This document shows, piece after piece, positions 35,169 to 44,078 of a stretch of 57,008 nt of DNA. The stretch is from the NCBI GenBank assembly GCA_937136415.1, contig CAKZOK010000023.1, positions 1 through 57,008 of the forward strand, written 5' to 3'. Every line of letters starts with the position of its first letter. Position 1 is the stretch's first letter. The notes below the pieces were generated by a model. The model was given only the letters and a program-made list of their open reading frames with translations, was not told the origin of the DNA and did no database searches. Origin of the DNA: an uncultured Cytophagales bacterium. Lineage in GTDB: Bacteria > Bacteroidota > Bacteroidia > Cytophagales > Bernardetiaceae. The position numbers and the translations under genes are program-made.

Positions 35169-35990
35169 ATGAATTTTAATTATTTACAAAATATCTTATT
35201 TCTACTTTTTTCGATTTTCCTAGTTTCTTGTGGAAGTGATGATTCAGAGCCAGCTAATTTAAGTGATTCCAAAATAATTACAGGCTTTAGTGTTGCAGGA
35301 AAAGATGCAACTATTAATACAGCTAACAAAACTATTCTACTTACACTTATTGACTCTGACTTTACTACTCTTGTTCCCACAATTACTCTTTCTGAAAAAG
35401 CCACTGTGAGTCCAGCTTCTGGAATTTCACAAGACTTTACCAATCCAGTGATTTATACTGTAACTGCAGAAGATGGAACTACTGCAGAATACCAAGTGAC
35501 CATTTCTAATGGCATAGTATCTTTTACACACAATGGAAAGAACTATGAAATTGTAAAAGATAATCAAAACTGGGTAGATGCTGCTGCGTTTGCTGTTAGC
35601 CGTGGAGGTTTTTTAGCTGAGATAAACGATATCAACGAACAAAATGCAGTATTTGATAAACTAAAAACTACTATTGTTGCAAGTAATACAGTAGCCCCAG
35701 ATGGTGGAGGTGCTTCTTATGTTTGGATTGGAGGAAATGATATGGATACAGAAGGCAAATGGATGTGGGATGGTAATAATGATCAAGTTGGAAATCAATT
35801 TTGGAGTGGAACACAATCTGGTACATCTGTAGATAATCGTTTTAATAACTGGGGAAATGAGCCAGATGATTTTGGTTCAGGACAAGATGCTCTTGGATTA
35901 GCAATTACAGATTGGCCTTTAGGAGTAGCAGGGCAATGGAATGACGTAAGAGATAATAATAAATTATATTTTTTAATTGAATTTAACTAA
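35169..35990 (+). CDS. Lipoprotein with DUF5018-like and C-type lectin domains
   Basis: A 273-residue surface or outer-membrane lipoprotein. The signal peptide ends in FLVSCGSDD (Cys about 21). Residues 30-115 form a DUF5018-like beta domain (ITGFSVAGKDATIN to TVTAEDGTTAEYQVTI) typical of Bacteroidota secreted proteins. Residues 120-273 form a C-type lectin fold with NWVDAAAFAVSRGGFLAEI, YVWIGGNDMDTEGKWMWDG, FNNWGNEPDD and GQWNDV, where EPD and WND match the calcium and sugar-binding motifs. It probably binds carbohydrate outside the cell. A terminator follows. Confidence 0.88.
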   Translation: MNFNYLQNILFLLFSIFLVSCGSDDSEPANLSDSKIITGFSVAGKDATINTANKTILLTLIDSDFTTLVPTITLSEKATVSPASGISQDFTNPVIYTVTAEDGTTAEYQVTISNGIVSFTHNGKNYEIVKDNQNWVDAAAFAVSRGGFLAEINDINEQNAVFDKLKTTIVASNTVAPDGGGASYVWIGGNDMDTEGKWMWDGNNDQVGNQFWSGTQSGTSVDNRFNNWGNEPDDFGSGQDALGLAITDWPLGVAGQWNDVRDNNKLYFLIEFN

Positions 35991-36060
35991 AATAACGGGG
36001 ACAATGAAATAAAAATAATCTCATTAAAACCCTAAAAATAAATATTTGTTCTTTTCTCAA

Positions 36061-36097
36061 AAACTCCTTATTTCTTAGAAAGAAGTAAGGAGTTTTT
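36061..36097 (+). terminator. Terminator after the lectin gene
   Basis: AAACTCCTTA / TAAGGAGTTT stem with a TTTCTTAGAAAGAAG loop (itself partly paired) followed by TTTTT. Confidence 0.85.
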
Positions 36098-36144
36098 TTC
36101 AATATATTTGTTAAAATTTTATTCATTTATTATTCAATTATAAA

Positions 36145-36660
36145 ATGGCAAACAACACTTCTTTTTCATTAAAAATGCGAGTTATTCATCGTTATTTAGG
36201 TTTTTTTTTGGTCGGAATTATGAGTGTCTATGCTCTTAGTGGAATTGTCTTGATTTTTAGAGATTCTGATATATTCAAACAAGAAATACAACTTACAGAG
36301 CAAATAAAAACAGATGCTTCTGCTGAAGAATTAGGAAAGTTATTAGAAATGAGGAGATTAAAGGTAAGCAAACAAGAAAATAATAAAATCTATTTTCAGA
36401 ATGGAGTATATGACCAAAAAACAGGAATAGCAGAATATAAAATAAAAGAACTTCCCTTCATTTTGGATAAAATGACACACTTTCATGCTGCAAAATCTGG
36501 CGACCCATTATTTTTCTTTAATATATTCTTTGGAGTTGCATTATTATTCTTTTCTATTTCTTCATTTTTTATGTTTTTGCCCAAAACAAGTATTTTCAAA
36601 AAAGGGTTATATTTTACACTTGCAGGAATCATCTTAACACTTTTATTGCTTTTGGTCTAG
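36145..36660 (+). CDS. PepSY-associated membrane protein
   Basis: A 171-residue protein resembling the PepSY-TM family: an N-terminal VIHRYLGFFLVGIMSVYALSGIVLIF segment (about residues 14-39), a periplasmic part of about 70 residues, and two C-terminal helices (about 118-140 and 150-171). The HRxLG at the start of helix 1 and the short ALSG motif are typical of iron-related PepSY proteins, which may use heme or divalent metal. The periplasmic part contains THFHAAKSGD, histidines that could bind metal. It has no operon partner. Confidence 0.75.
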   Translation: MANNTSFSLKMRVIHRYLGFFLVGIMSVYALSGIVLIFRDSDIFKQEIQLTEQIKTDASAEELGKLLEMRRLKVSKQENNKIYFQNGVYDQKTGIAEYKIKELPFILDKMTHFHAAKSGDPLFFFNIFFGVALLFFSISSFFMFLPKTSIFKKGLYFTLAGIILTLLLLLV

Positions 36661-36811
36661 GTCAAATGACATCAAAAAAAGAAATTACAAATTATCATGA
36701 TTATTCAAAACTCTAAAGAAAAATCATTTTAATAATCTTTTTTTTCCTACCTTTCAAAAGAAATTATAATTACTTGGTTGTCCATTTAACTATCCGAACC
36801 CTAACCAAATC

Positions 36812-39655
36812 ATGCAGCATTCTTTTCAACGTATTTTAGAACGAGTTTTGGAAGGTATTCGCTCTTGGGGCGAAGGCGTTTCGGCACATCATTTTCACCC
36901 TTCCTATGATAAAAGCAAAATGGAAGCTCTCTTTCACCCCAAAACGATTGCTGTTGTGGGAGCTAGTAAAAGAGAAAATTCATTAGGAAAAAGATTGTTC
37001 GAAAATCTTACATTATTAGACTATAAAGGCGAGGTATTTCCTGTAAATCCAAAATATGATGAAATAAATGGTTCTACTTGTTACAAAGAAATTGAAGAAA
37101 TAGGTGAGTTTATAGATTTAGCCATCATTATTACACCAGCCAAAACAGTTGCTCAAATTATACGAGAATGTGGCGAAGCAAATGTCAAGAATGCACTTAT
37201 TTTATCAACAGGATTTAGAGAAACAGGCGAAAAGGGAGTAGAGTTTGAAGCCGAAATATTATTAGAAGCCCGAAAGTCAGATGTGCGTGTAGTCGGAACA
37301 AATTCAATCGGATTTATTCGCCCTCATCTAAATTTATTTGCTACATTTTCTAATCAAAGACCAAAAGAGGGAAGTATTGGTTTTATTTCACAAAGTGGAG
37401 CAATGGGAGAAGCTGTTTTGGACTGGGGAAATAGCCACGATGTTGGTTTTAGTGCCTTTGTTTCTATTGGTGGAATGATTGATATAAGCTGGGGCGACGT
37501 GATTCATTACTTAGGCGATGATACACGCACAAAAGCCATCGTTTTGTATATGGAAACTATCAATTATGCTCGCTCTTTTTTGTCTGCTGCCAAAGAAGTA
37601 TCTTATTCAAAACCCATTATTGTACTCAAAACAGGTAAAAAACAACAGCTAGAAAACGATGCTTCTAGTCAAGCTATTTCTCCAATTCGTTTTGAAGTAG
37701 ATGAAGATTTGATTTTTAATGCTGCCTTTCGTCGTTCGGGAATGTTACGTGTAGGCACAATGTCAGAAGTATTTTTTATGGTAGAAGTAATCTCCAAACA
37801 ACCTCGTCCTAAAGGAAGAAATCTGGCTATCCTAACCAATGCAAATGCGCCTGCACAGCTCGCAACAACAATGCTTCTGAAAGATGATGGACAATTAGCA
37901 ACACTTTCAGAAATAACTATTGAATCTCTATCAGAATTTTTACCCAAAAATTGGAAATATCAAAATCCATTAGATTTACATCAGTTTGCTACACCCGAAC
38001 TATACGAAAAAACAACCAATATTTTATTAGAGGATAAAAATATTGATGGATTATTAGTAATTCTTGTACCTCAAGCAGCAAGCGAACCTACCCAAACAGC
38101 AAAAAATTTATTGCGCTTTGCATCTATCAAAAAGAAACCTTTATTAGTCAGTTGGATGGGAGGAGATACTACAAAAGAAGGCAGAAAATTGCTTTCAAAA
38201 GCTGGTGTTCCTAACTTTTTATATCCAGATGAAGCAGCTCATATTTTTAATTATTTGTGGAAATATGCCTATAACTTAAAAGGAATTTATCAAACACCTC
38301 GCATTTCGGATTCCATGAAAAAAAATCCACCCAATAGAGCCATAGTAACTCAAATTATAGCAAATGCAAGAGTAGAAAATCGTACAATACTAACAGAATG
38401 GGAAGCAAAATTAATTTTGGCAGCCTATAATTTGCCTATTATTGATACTCGTTTGGCTCTTTCTGAAGATGAAGCATGGCAGCAAGCAAAAGCAATCGGC
38501 AAACCTGTTGTTTTGAAAGTACACTCAAATACAGTTATTAATAAAAGTGAAGTAGGAGGCGTAAGGTTATATTTAAAAGATGAAAATGCCGTTAGACGAG
38601 CTTATCAAGAAATCAAAAAAAATATTGAAAGACGTGTAAACCCTGATGAGTTTTTGGGAGTAACGGTACAAGAAATGAGTACACACGATTCTATCGAAAT
38701 GTTGATGGGAAGTAGAGTAGATGTACAATTTGGCTCAATTATTTTCTTTGGAAATGGTGGAAAATCATTACAATATTACCAAGATAGAGCTGTTGCTTTG
38801 CCTCCTCTTAATGCGACTTTGGCAAGAAGAGCCATCGAACAGACAACAATATATAAAAACTTAGTTCAGACTGGCGATTTACACGAACCTACACTGATGC
38901 TTTTGGAGCAAGCTATGGTTCGTTTTAGTCAGCTTATCATCGAACAGCCTTTTATAAAAGAAATCTATCTCAATCCCATTTCAGTTTCTCGTGCTGATGG
39001 GCTTTCCATTCTTGATGCTGTTATGATTTTGCAGCCTCTTGGCGTAAAAAATGACCAACTTATTCGCCTAGCTATCCGTCCATATCCTTCTGAATATGAA
39101 GAAAAATGGATTCTGCCCAAAAGCAATCAACACGTTTTGATTCGCCCTATTCGTCCAGAAGATGAGCCTTCAATGGCAGAATTTCATAAAAAACTTTCTC
39201 CTCAAAGTGTTTATTTTAGGTTTTTTCATGCTGTTAGTCTTGACCAACGAACTTCTCATGAAAGGCTTTCAAGAATTTGTTTTGCCGATTATGACAGACA
39301 AATTACACTCATTATAGAAAAAGAAAAAGAAGAAAGAACAAAAAATGAAATAATAGGAGCAATCAGAATAATAAAAGTTCATGGAACAAAAGAAGCCGAA
39401 TTTGGAATGACCATTGTTGATGGATATCAAGGAGAAGGATTAGGTTCAGAGCTTTTGAAAAGAGCAGTAGAAGTCTGTCGTAGTGAAGGAATAGAACTCC
39501 TAACAGCAGATATTTTGGCAGAAAATAGAGCCATGAAAAAGATTTGTGAAAGGCTTGGATTTATCATGGAAAACAGTAACGAAGGAACAGTAAAAGCCTC
39601 ACGATACATTCAAAATATCTTTGATGAGGAGCAAGAAGACGAAATTGAAGATTAA
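36812..39655 (+). CDS. PatZ-like protein lysine acetyltransferase
   Basis: A 947-residue fusion: CoA-binding domain (KTIAVVGASKRENSLGKRLF, about 44-63), succinyl-CoA-ligase-like domains (FISQSGAMGEAVLDWG at about 191), an ATP-grasp domain (about 505-730, KPVVLKVHSNTVINKSEVGGV), and a C-terminal GNAT domain (about 770-940, with the acetyl-CoA loop YQGEGLG at about 872). At the site where ADP-forming acyl-CoA synthetases carry the phospho-histidine (ASHTG) this protein reads ASSQA (about 284-288), so the ligase part is probably inactive. That combination is known from Pat/PatZ, which acetylate acetyl-CoA synthetase and other proteins. The next gene, bioD, starts 11 bp later. Confidence 0.9.
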   Translation: MQHSFQRILERVLEGIRSWGEGVSAHHFHPSYDKSKMEALFHPKTIAVVGASKRENSLGKRLFENLTLLDYKGEVFPVNPKYDEINGSTCYKEIEEIGEFIDLAIIITPAKTVAQIIRECGEANVKNALILSTGFRETGEKGVEFEAEILLEARKSDVRVVGTNSIGFIRPHLNLFATFSNQRPKEGSIGFISQSGAMGEAVLDWGNSHDVGFSAFVSIGGMIDISWGDVIHYLGDDTRTKAIVLYMETINYARSFLSAAKEVSYSKPIIVLKTGKKQQLENDASSQAISPIRFEVDEDLIFNAAFRRSGMLRVGTMSEVFFMVEVISKQPRPKGRNLAILTNANAPAQLATTMLLKDDGQLATLSEITIESLSEFLPKNWKYQNPLDLHQFATPELYEKTTNILLEDKNIDGLLVILVPQAASEPTQTAKNLLRFASIKKKPLLVSWMGGDTTKEGRKLLSKAGVPNFLYPDEAAHIFNYLWKYAYNLKGIYQTPRISDSMKKNPPNRAIVTQIIANARVENRTILTEWEAKLILAAYNLPIIDTRLALSEDEAWQQAKAIGKPVVLKVHSNTVINKSEVGGVRLYLKDENAVRRAYQEIKKNIERRVNPDEFLGVTVQEMSTHDSIEMLMGSRVDVQFGSIIFFGNGGKSLQYYQDRAVALPPLNATLARRAIEQTTIYKNLVQTGDLHEPTLMLLEQAMVRFSQLIIEQPFIKEIYLNPISVSRADGLSILDAVMILQPLGVKNDQLIRLAIRPYPSEYEEKWILPKSNQHVLIRPIRPEDEPSMAEFHKKLSPQSVYFRFFHAVSLDQRTSHERLSRICFADYDRQITLIIEKEKEERTKNEIIGAIRIIKVHGTKEAEFGMTIVDGYQGEGLGSELLKRAVEVCRSEGIELLTADILAENRAMKKICERLGFIMENSNEGTVKASRYIQNIFDEEQEDEIED

Positions 39656-39666
39656 AATAATAATTT

Positions 39667-40305
39667 ATGCAACATCAATACTTTATTTCTGCCATCGGTA
39701 CAGATAGTGGAAAAACGTTAGTCAGTGCTATTTTGGTAGAGCATTTACAGGCGCACTATTGGAAACCAATTCAAGCAGGTCTGCCAAAAGATACTGACCA
39801 AATCAAAGAATTAATTACAAATGATAAAAGTGTTTTTTTGGAGGAATATTTTTGCCTAACTGCTCCCATGTCACCACATGCTGCAGCAAAAATTGATAAA
39901 ATAGAAATCAAACTTTCAGATTTTGAGTTGCCACCAGAAAGTAAGAATCAAAACTTAATTGTAGAAGGGGCAGGAGGTTTGTTTGTTCCGATTAATTATG
40001 GCAAAAATGGAAAAGCTGATTATGTAATTGATTTGATTGAAGAATTAAAATTGCCTCTTATTTTGGTGTGTAATCTTTATTTAGGAAGTATAAACCATTC
40101 TATTTTGAGTTTGGAGGCTATCAAAAATAGAAATATAAACTTAAAAGGGATTATTTTTAATGGGCAATCCAATCCAGATTCAGAACAAATTATTGAAGAT
40201 TATATAATTCATCAATTAAACTCTAAGGTTCTTTTAAGAATCAAACAAGAAGATAAAATAACAAGAGAAATTATAAAAAAATATGCTTCTCAAATTATTT
40301 TATAA
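39667..40305 (+). CDS. bioD: Dethiobiotin synthase
   Basis: This cytoplasmic enzyme forms the ureido ring of dethiobiotin from DAPA, CO2 and ATP, the next-to-last step of biotin synthesis. The 212 residues contain the P-loop IGTDSGKTLVSA, the YWKPIQAG strand with the catalytic Lys, VEGAGGLFVPIN and the LGSINHSILSLEAIKNR nucleotide pocket. It is separated by 11 bp from the PatZ-like gene and probably shares its transcript. The other bio genes are not in the window. Confidence 0.94.
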   Translation: MQHQYFISAIGTDSGKTLVSAILVEHLQAHYWKPIQAGLPKDTDQIKELITNDKSVFLEEYFCLTAPMSPHAAAKIDKIEIKLSDFELPPESKNQNLIVEGAGGLFVPINYGKNGKADYVIDLIEELKLPLILVCNLYLGSINHSILSLEAIKNRNINLKGIIFNGQSNPDSEQIIEDYIIHQLNSKVLLRIKQEDKITREIIKKYASQIIL

Positions 40306-40448
40306 TTTTCCTATTCTGAAAAAAGACCCTTTTCATTTTGGAAAAAAATAATATTCAAAAATGATATTCAAAAATAAAAATAAGGCTTGAATAGCTTTAA
40401 ACAAGTGTTTTGATAAAAAGTATTTTTTTTATTGCTTTATTTTGGCAT

Positions 40449-40726
40449 TGGCAAATGATTTGAAATACATAAGATAAGTAAGTAGTAAAACAGATTCTAA
40501 AAGTAACTGATTGTAGATTTAGATTTCAAAAGGAAATCATAATCAAAACAAAATTTTTAGCAGTAATTTTATTTTTTGGAATCAAAATATCAGAAAAAGA
40601 AAAATAATCAGTAGTTTGTTTTGTTTATAACAAATATTTTTTTGCAGCTACTCATTTTTTAATTATTTAATTCTATTTTCTGACAAGAAACAAAAAAGCT
40701 CTCTTTTTAAGTAAGGAGAGCTTTTT
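40449..40726 (+). ncRNA. Candidate small RNA gene 2 (paralogue of 32745-33054)
   Basis: The sequence starts with TTGGCAAATGATTTGAAATAC and later has ATTTTATTTTTTGGAATC...CAGAAAAAGAAAAATAATCAG, matching candidate 1 in order. CAGTAG near 40609 can pair with CTACTC near 40648, extended by AATAAT/ATTATT and GAAAA/TTTTC, so a rod-like fold is again possible. It ends in a strong terminator. There is no open frame. The 300-bp resemblance between two otherwise unrelated intergenic regions is the only evidence for a gene. Confidence 0.4.
40693..40726. terminator. Terminator of candidate RNA 2 / pyrR
   Basis: AAAAAGCTCTC / GAGAGCTTTTT with the loop TTTTTAAGTAAG. It lies between two convergent transcripts and could end either. 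Confidence 0.8.
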
Positions 40727-40736
40727 ATTTTTTTAT

Positions 40737-41270
40737 CTAAGAAATAAGCCAAATTTTGTCTTCTTTTGCGCCTTCTTGTGTCCATTCGACTTCTATATGT
40801 TCTGACAATATTGTGTTTACTGTTTTGCCTGTATAATTAGGAGCAATCGGCAAATTTCGTGTATATTTTCTATCAATCAACACCATCAAATCTACTTTTT
40901 GAGGTCTTCCAAAAGCTGCCATTGCGCTCATCGCTGCACTAATTGTGCGTCCAGTATGAAGTACATCATCTATCAAAATTACTTTTTTGTTTTCTATTAC
41001 AAAGGGAACATTTGTCATATTTGCTTTTAGAGGTTCATTGCGTCTTCTAAAATCATCTCTATAAAAAGTAACATCTAACTTTCCAAAATGAATTTTTTTA
41101 TTCAAACGAATTTCCAAACGCTTGTGAATGCGTTCTGCAAAGAGCGTCCCTCGTGGTTGGATTCCTAAAAGAACGGTATTCGAAAAATCTGAATAATTTT
41201 CAATGAGTTGTTCGCAAAGGCGACTTACAGTAAGGTCTAAGAGAGCAGAAGAAAAAAGTAGTCTTTTCAT
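40737..41270 (-). CDS. pyrR: Bifunctional pyr-type phosphoribosyltransferase (PyrR-like)
   Basis: A cytoplasmic type I phosphoribosyltransferase, related to uracil phosphoribosyltransferase/pyr attenuator PyrR. The ATG at 41268-41270 (MKRLLFSSALLDLTVSRL) gives 177 residues, the family length; an in-frame upstream extension crosses a terminator and is rejected. The PRPP loop is VILIDDVLHTGRTISAA, preceded by VLLGIQPRGTLFAERI, and followed by the LMVLIDRKYTRNLPIAPNYTGK motif. In this phylum it may act mainly as a UPRT, since RNA attenuation has been shown mostly in Firmicutes. The pyrimidine operon is not adjacent. Confidence 0.9.
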   Translation of the reverse strand: MKRLLFSSALLDLTVSRLCEQLIENYSDFSNTVLLGIQPRGTLFAERIHKRLEIRLNKKIHFGKLDVTFYRDDFRRRNEPLKANMTNVPFVIENKKVILIDDVLHTGRTISAAMSAMAAFGRPQKVDLMVLIDRKYTRNLPIAPNYTGKTVNTILSEHIEVEWTQEGAKEDKIWLIS

Positions 41271-41327
41271 TATTTCGTGTTTCAAATTAAAATCCAATAA
41301 AGCTATTGTATTTCTATCAAAAAAACA

Positions 41328-41360
41328 AAAAACCTTATTCATTTTCAGAATAAGGTTTTT
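41328..41360. terminator. Terminator between OmpH gene 1 and pyrR
   Basis: AAAAACCTTATTC ATTTTCA GAATAAGGTTTTT, a symmetrical stem active for the reverse-strand OmpH cluster. It lies upstream of the pyrR start, which decides that start. Confidence 0.85.
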
Positions 41361-41385
41361 TAGATTAAAAATAATTTTCAATCCT

Positions 41386-41985
41386 TTATTTTTGAGCTGC
41401 TTTTTCGGCAGCTATTGCTTCAGCTTCCAATTTTGCATTTGCAGCTTCTAATTCTGCTGCTGTCATTTTTACACCAAGTTTGTTCAAAACCAAAACAGTT
41501 ACATTAATTTTGTCGGTAGAGAAGAGGAAGTTATCTTGTCCCATTCCATCTTGACTACTCAAAATAAACGTATAACCATTTTCTTTTCCTACTTCTTCGA
41601 TAGCTGTTTTTACTTTTTGAAGAATTGGAGTTTGTAGTTTTGCTTGCATTTTTTGCAATTCTTGTGTATATAAATCACGCTCTTGAGTGATTTCTTGTTG
41701 CAATTTTTGTAACTCATTTGCACGAGTTTGTAAAAGAACAGGAATAGCATTTGGAGATTGACGGTCAGCTTCAAATTTCTTTACTTTTGCTTCAAAATCC
41801 TTTTGTTTTTCCATCAACGTATTTGTAAGCGTAGTTTCAGTCTTTTTGAGTGAATCTTGCGCTTTCATGTAAGCAGGCACGTGAGGTAAAATCAAATAAG
41901 CACTTGTATAACCAATTTTGACATCTTGTGCTTGTAGAGAAGCAGTAAATGCAAATAAAATAAGTAAAAGGAATATCTTTTTCAT
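41386..41985 (-). CDS. OmpH/Skp periplasmic chaperone 1
   Basis: A Skp-type chaperone that carries unfolded outer-membrane proteins through the periplasm to BamA. The start at 41985 (MKKIFLLLILFAFTASLQAQ) gives a normal signal peptide and 199 residues; an ATG 12 codons upstream would spoil it. After the signal comes KIGYTSAYLILPHVPAY, a long coiled coil (about 55-130), and the C-terminal VGKENGYTFILSS motif. The tail is Ala/Glu-rich (AELEAANAKLEAEAIAAEKAA). This is the last of three tandem paralogues downstream of bamA. Confidence 0.92.
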   Translation of the reverse strand: MKKIFLLLILFAFTASLQAQDVKIGYTSAYLILPHVPAYMKAQDSLKKTETTLTNTLMEKQKDFEAKVKKFEADRQSPNAIPVLLQTRANELQKLQQEITQERDLYTQELQKMQAKLQTPILQKVKTAIEEVGKENGYTFILSSQDGMGQDNFLFSTDKINVTVLVLNKLGVKMTAAELEAANAKLEAEAIAAEKAAQK

Positions 41986-42066
41986 CGTTTTTTTATATAG
42001 AATACAGAAATAATTCTGCAAAGGTAAGTAATTAAATTTAATTGTTGTAGAGGCTACTAATTGAAA

Positions 42067-42588
42067 TTATAGCCCTAATTTTTTCACGACTAGGTTTGTA
42101 ATGTCTGTTCCTTCTGCTGAATACAAAATATAAGATGTATTTGTACCATCTAATTCGTTAAGAATAAGAACATATCCATTTTCTTTTCCTACTTCTTTAA
42201 TTGCTTCACGAATTTTTGAATAAATAGGGAAAAGCAAATCATTTTGTTTTTTGTTAAAGCGTTCTTCTGCTTGCTTTTGCTGTTCTTCAAATTTGGCGTA
42301 TAAAGTTTGTAGTTCTTGTTGTGCAGCTTGTTGTTGTTGTTCGTTTGTTACAGTTTTTTCTAATTCGGCTTGTCTAGCTTGTATTTTTTGTGCTTCTCCT
42401 TGTAGGTTTTTCTGAATTACTTTTTGCAATCCTTCCAACTCTGAGCTAGAGGCTTTGTAAGCAGGCATCATACTAGCGACAGAATCTACTTGTACATAAC
42501 CAATTTTGAGTGTTTGGGCTGTTGCTTGATTATTTTGAAATAATACAAAAGCAAATAAAAGACTTAGAGATAAAATTATTTTTCTCAT
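42067..42588 (-). CDS. OmpH/Skp periplasmic chaperone 2
   Basis: A 173-residue paralogue: signal peptide ending near NQATAQ, LKIGYVQVDSVASMMPAYKA, a coiled coil rich in Gln (about 45-115, with QQQQAAQQELQ), and VGKENGYVLILNE near the end. It lacks the Ala-rich tail of chaperone 1. It is 81 bp upstream of chaperone 1 and probably transcribed with it. Confidence 0.92.
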   Translation of the reverse strand: MRKIILSLSLLFAFVLFQNNQATAQTLKIGYVQVDSVASMMPAYKASSSELEGLQKVIQKNLQGEAQKIQARQAELEKTVTNEQQQQAAQQELQTLYAKFEEQQKQAEERFNKKQNDLLFPIYSKIREAIKEVGKENGYVLILNELDGTNTSYILYSAEGTDITNLVVKKLGL

Positions 42589-42599
42589 AATTTTGATAT

Positions 42600-42672
42600 A
42601 ATTTGTTTGTAAGGAATAATTACGACCTGCTAAAGCAGCGAAGCTAATTAAAAATTACGAATTACGAATTTA
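42600..42672. repeat. AATTACGAATT-type dispersed repeat
   Basis: GGAATAATTACGACCTGC, then GCTAATTAAAAATTACGAAT, lies between the OmpH 2 and OmpH 3 genes. Related pieces follow the stop codons at 2357 (GGAATAATTACGAATTAAAA) and 21599 (GGAATAATTACGAAATG) and precede the gene at 18195. Confidence 0.6.
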
Positions 42673-42770
42673 ATTTATTGAATATCAATATTTTAATTTT
42701 ATGTAATTAGTACTTTAATGAACTATCATTCCTAATTTAGTTTGAAGGGATTATTTATTAAAATTGAAGT

Positions 42771-43352
42771 TTATCCTTTTTTATCAATAGAAATATTAGG
42801 GTCTTGTATTCCTAATTCTTCTAAGACAAAGTCAGTAAAATTATAGGTGTCATCATAGAAAAGCATGTGCAAATCGCTTGCTTTATCAAACATAAAATGA
42901 AGTTTTTTTTGTAAAGATACAATTCTTACAGCTTCCATTATTTTGTCTTGAATAGGTCGGATTAGCTCACGTCTTTTCTTAAAAAGCATTCCATTAGCAC
43001 CAAAAATACTTTCTCGGTAACTAATCAAATCATTTTCTTTTTTTTGAACATCTTTTTGTTTTTCGGCATACATTTCTTCTGTTAGGAGTACTCTTTCAGC
43101 TTCCAATTTGGTACGGCTGTCCAATACTTCTTGCTGTTTTTTGGCAATTTCTGATTTCCATTGTTTTGTCATCTCTTCAAGCTCTGTATTTGCCTGTGAA
43201 TATTCGGGCAAACGCTCTAATATTTTTTGAGAATCAATAAAACCAAAGCGTTGTGCAGAAATGGTATTAAAGCTGCTTAAAGCCATTATTCCTACAAAAA
43301 ACAAAGTAGAAAAAACAAATGTGATATTTTTATTAAAAAGGATTTTCATCAT
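42771..43352 (-). CDS. OmpH/Skp periplasmic chaperone 3
   Basis: A 193-residue paralogue with signal peptide (cleavage about residue 33, ISAQ), RFGFIDSQKILERLPEYSQA, a coiled coil (about 55-120, ITKQWKSEIAKKQQEVLDSR), and LHFMFDKASDLHMLFYDDTYNFTDFVLEELGI near the end. It is the gene closest to bamA and separated from it by the S23 gene and heptamer repeats. Confidence 0.92.
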   Translation of the reverse strand: MMKILFNKNITFVFSTLFFVGIMALSSFNTISAQRFGFIDSQKILERLPEYSQANTELEEMTKQWKSEIAKKQQEVLDSRTKLEAERVLLTEEMYAEKQKDVQKKENDLISYRESIFGANGMLFKKRRELIRPIQDKIMEAVRIVSLQKKLHFMFDKASDLHMLFYDDTYNFTDFVLEELGIQDPNISIDKKG

Positions 43353-43385
43353 ATATAAGGATAAAATTCAAAATTATTGCCAAAT

Positions 43386-43672
43386 TTTTACAGTGAACAG
43401 TAAATAGTAATCAGTTACCAGTTTTTAACAGTATTTTACAGTAATCAGTAACCAGTAATCAGTTACCAGTAATCAGTAATCAGTAATCAGTAATCAGTAA
43501 TCAGTAATCAGTAATCAGTAATCAGTAATCAGTAATCAGTAACCAGTAACCAGTAACCAGTAAATACAAATACACAAATTCTTGTTTTGAGTAATTTGTA
43601 ATTTCATTGAAATTAACTGGTAACTGGTAACTGGTAACTGGTAACTGGTAACTGGTAACTGATTACTGATTG
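43386..43672. repeat. Heptamer arrays CAGTAAT and inverse, beside the S23 gene
   Basis: About 20 forward heptamers CAGTAAT/CAGTAAC/CAGTTAC fill 43393-43560, a core of about 55 bp follows, then about eight reverse heptamers GGTAACT (43617-43672). The arms are complementary. On the reverse strand the S23 stop codon lies inside the first heptamer (CAG TAA T). A further short array (44055-44079) lies between the S23 start and the bamA stop. Confidence 0.9.
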
Positions 43673-44022
43673 ATTCTTGTTGTCTTTAAAATAGCAAATA
43701 GCATTTTAGAAATTTCTTCTGCATCTACTATCATACTTTCAAATATTTTAATGTCTATATAACCTGTATCTTTCAAAAGATTGAGCCAATATTTTGTTTC
43801 TAGGCATTCTTTATAAGCAATACTCATTTTAGCAGAAAAATCATTTTGTGAAATTGCTCCATTTGCTTCTGCAATATTTGCACCTATGGAAGTTCCAGAA
43901 CGAAGAAGTTGTTTTGATAAAATAAACTCTCGTTTATCATTTTGTAAAAACTGAAATGCTTTTACAATTCGAATAGCAAAAAGATATGCCTTATCATAAA
44001 CCAAACTCTTTCCCTTTTCCAT
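43663..44022 (-). CDS. S23/four-helix-bundle protein (23S IVS type)
   Basis: A 119-residue four-helix-bundle protein. The pattern YDKAYLFAIRIVKAFQFLQ, FILSKQLLRSGTSIGANIAEANGA and the Lys/Glu helix MSIAYKECLETKYWLNLLKDTGYI is the S23 family, first seen in intervening sequences of bacterial 23S rRNA and related to the Avd protein of diversity-generating retroelements. It lies between bamA and the OmpH genes, which are usually adjacent, and is flanked on both sides by heptamer arrays, so it looks inserted. Its last codon and stop are part of a heptamer. No reverse transcriptase or rRNA is near. Confidence 0.92.
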   Translation of the reverse strand: MEKGKSLVYDKAYLFAIRIVKAFQFLQNDKREFILSKQLLRSGTSIGANIAEANGAISQNDFSAKMSIAYKECLETKYWLNLLKDTGYIDIKIFESMIVDAEEISKMLFAILKTTRINQ

Positions 44023-44078
44023 AAAAATTTATTTTAATCAAATCAAGTATTTTGTATTAACTGATTACTGGTAACTGA

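Noticed and set aside
35520..35990. Variable C-type lectin of a diversity-generating retroelement
   Set aside because: The lectin fold is right, but there is no adjacent template repeat or reverse transcriptase.
43386..43672. CRISPR array
   Set aside because: The repeat unit is only 7 bp, directly adjacent without spacers, and no cas genes are present.
43663..44022. Diversity-generating retroelement accessory gene (avd)
   Set aside because: S23 proteins are related to Avd, but no reverse transcriptase, template repeat or variable repeat lies nearby.
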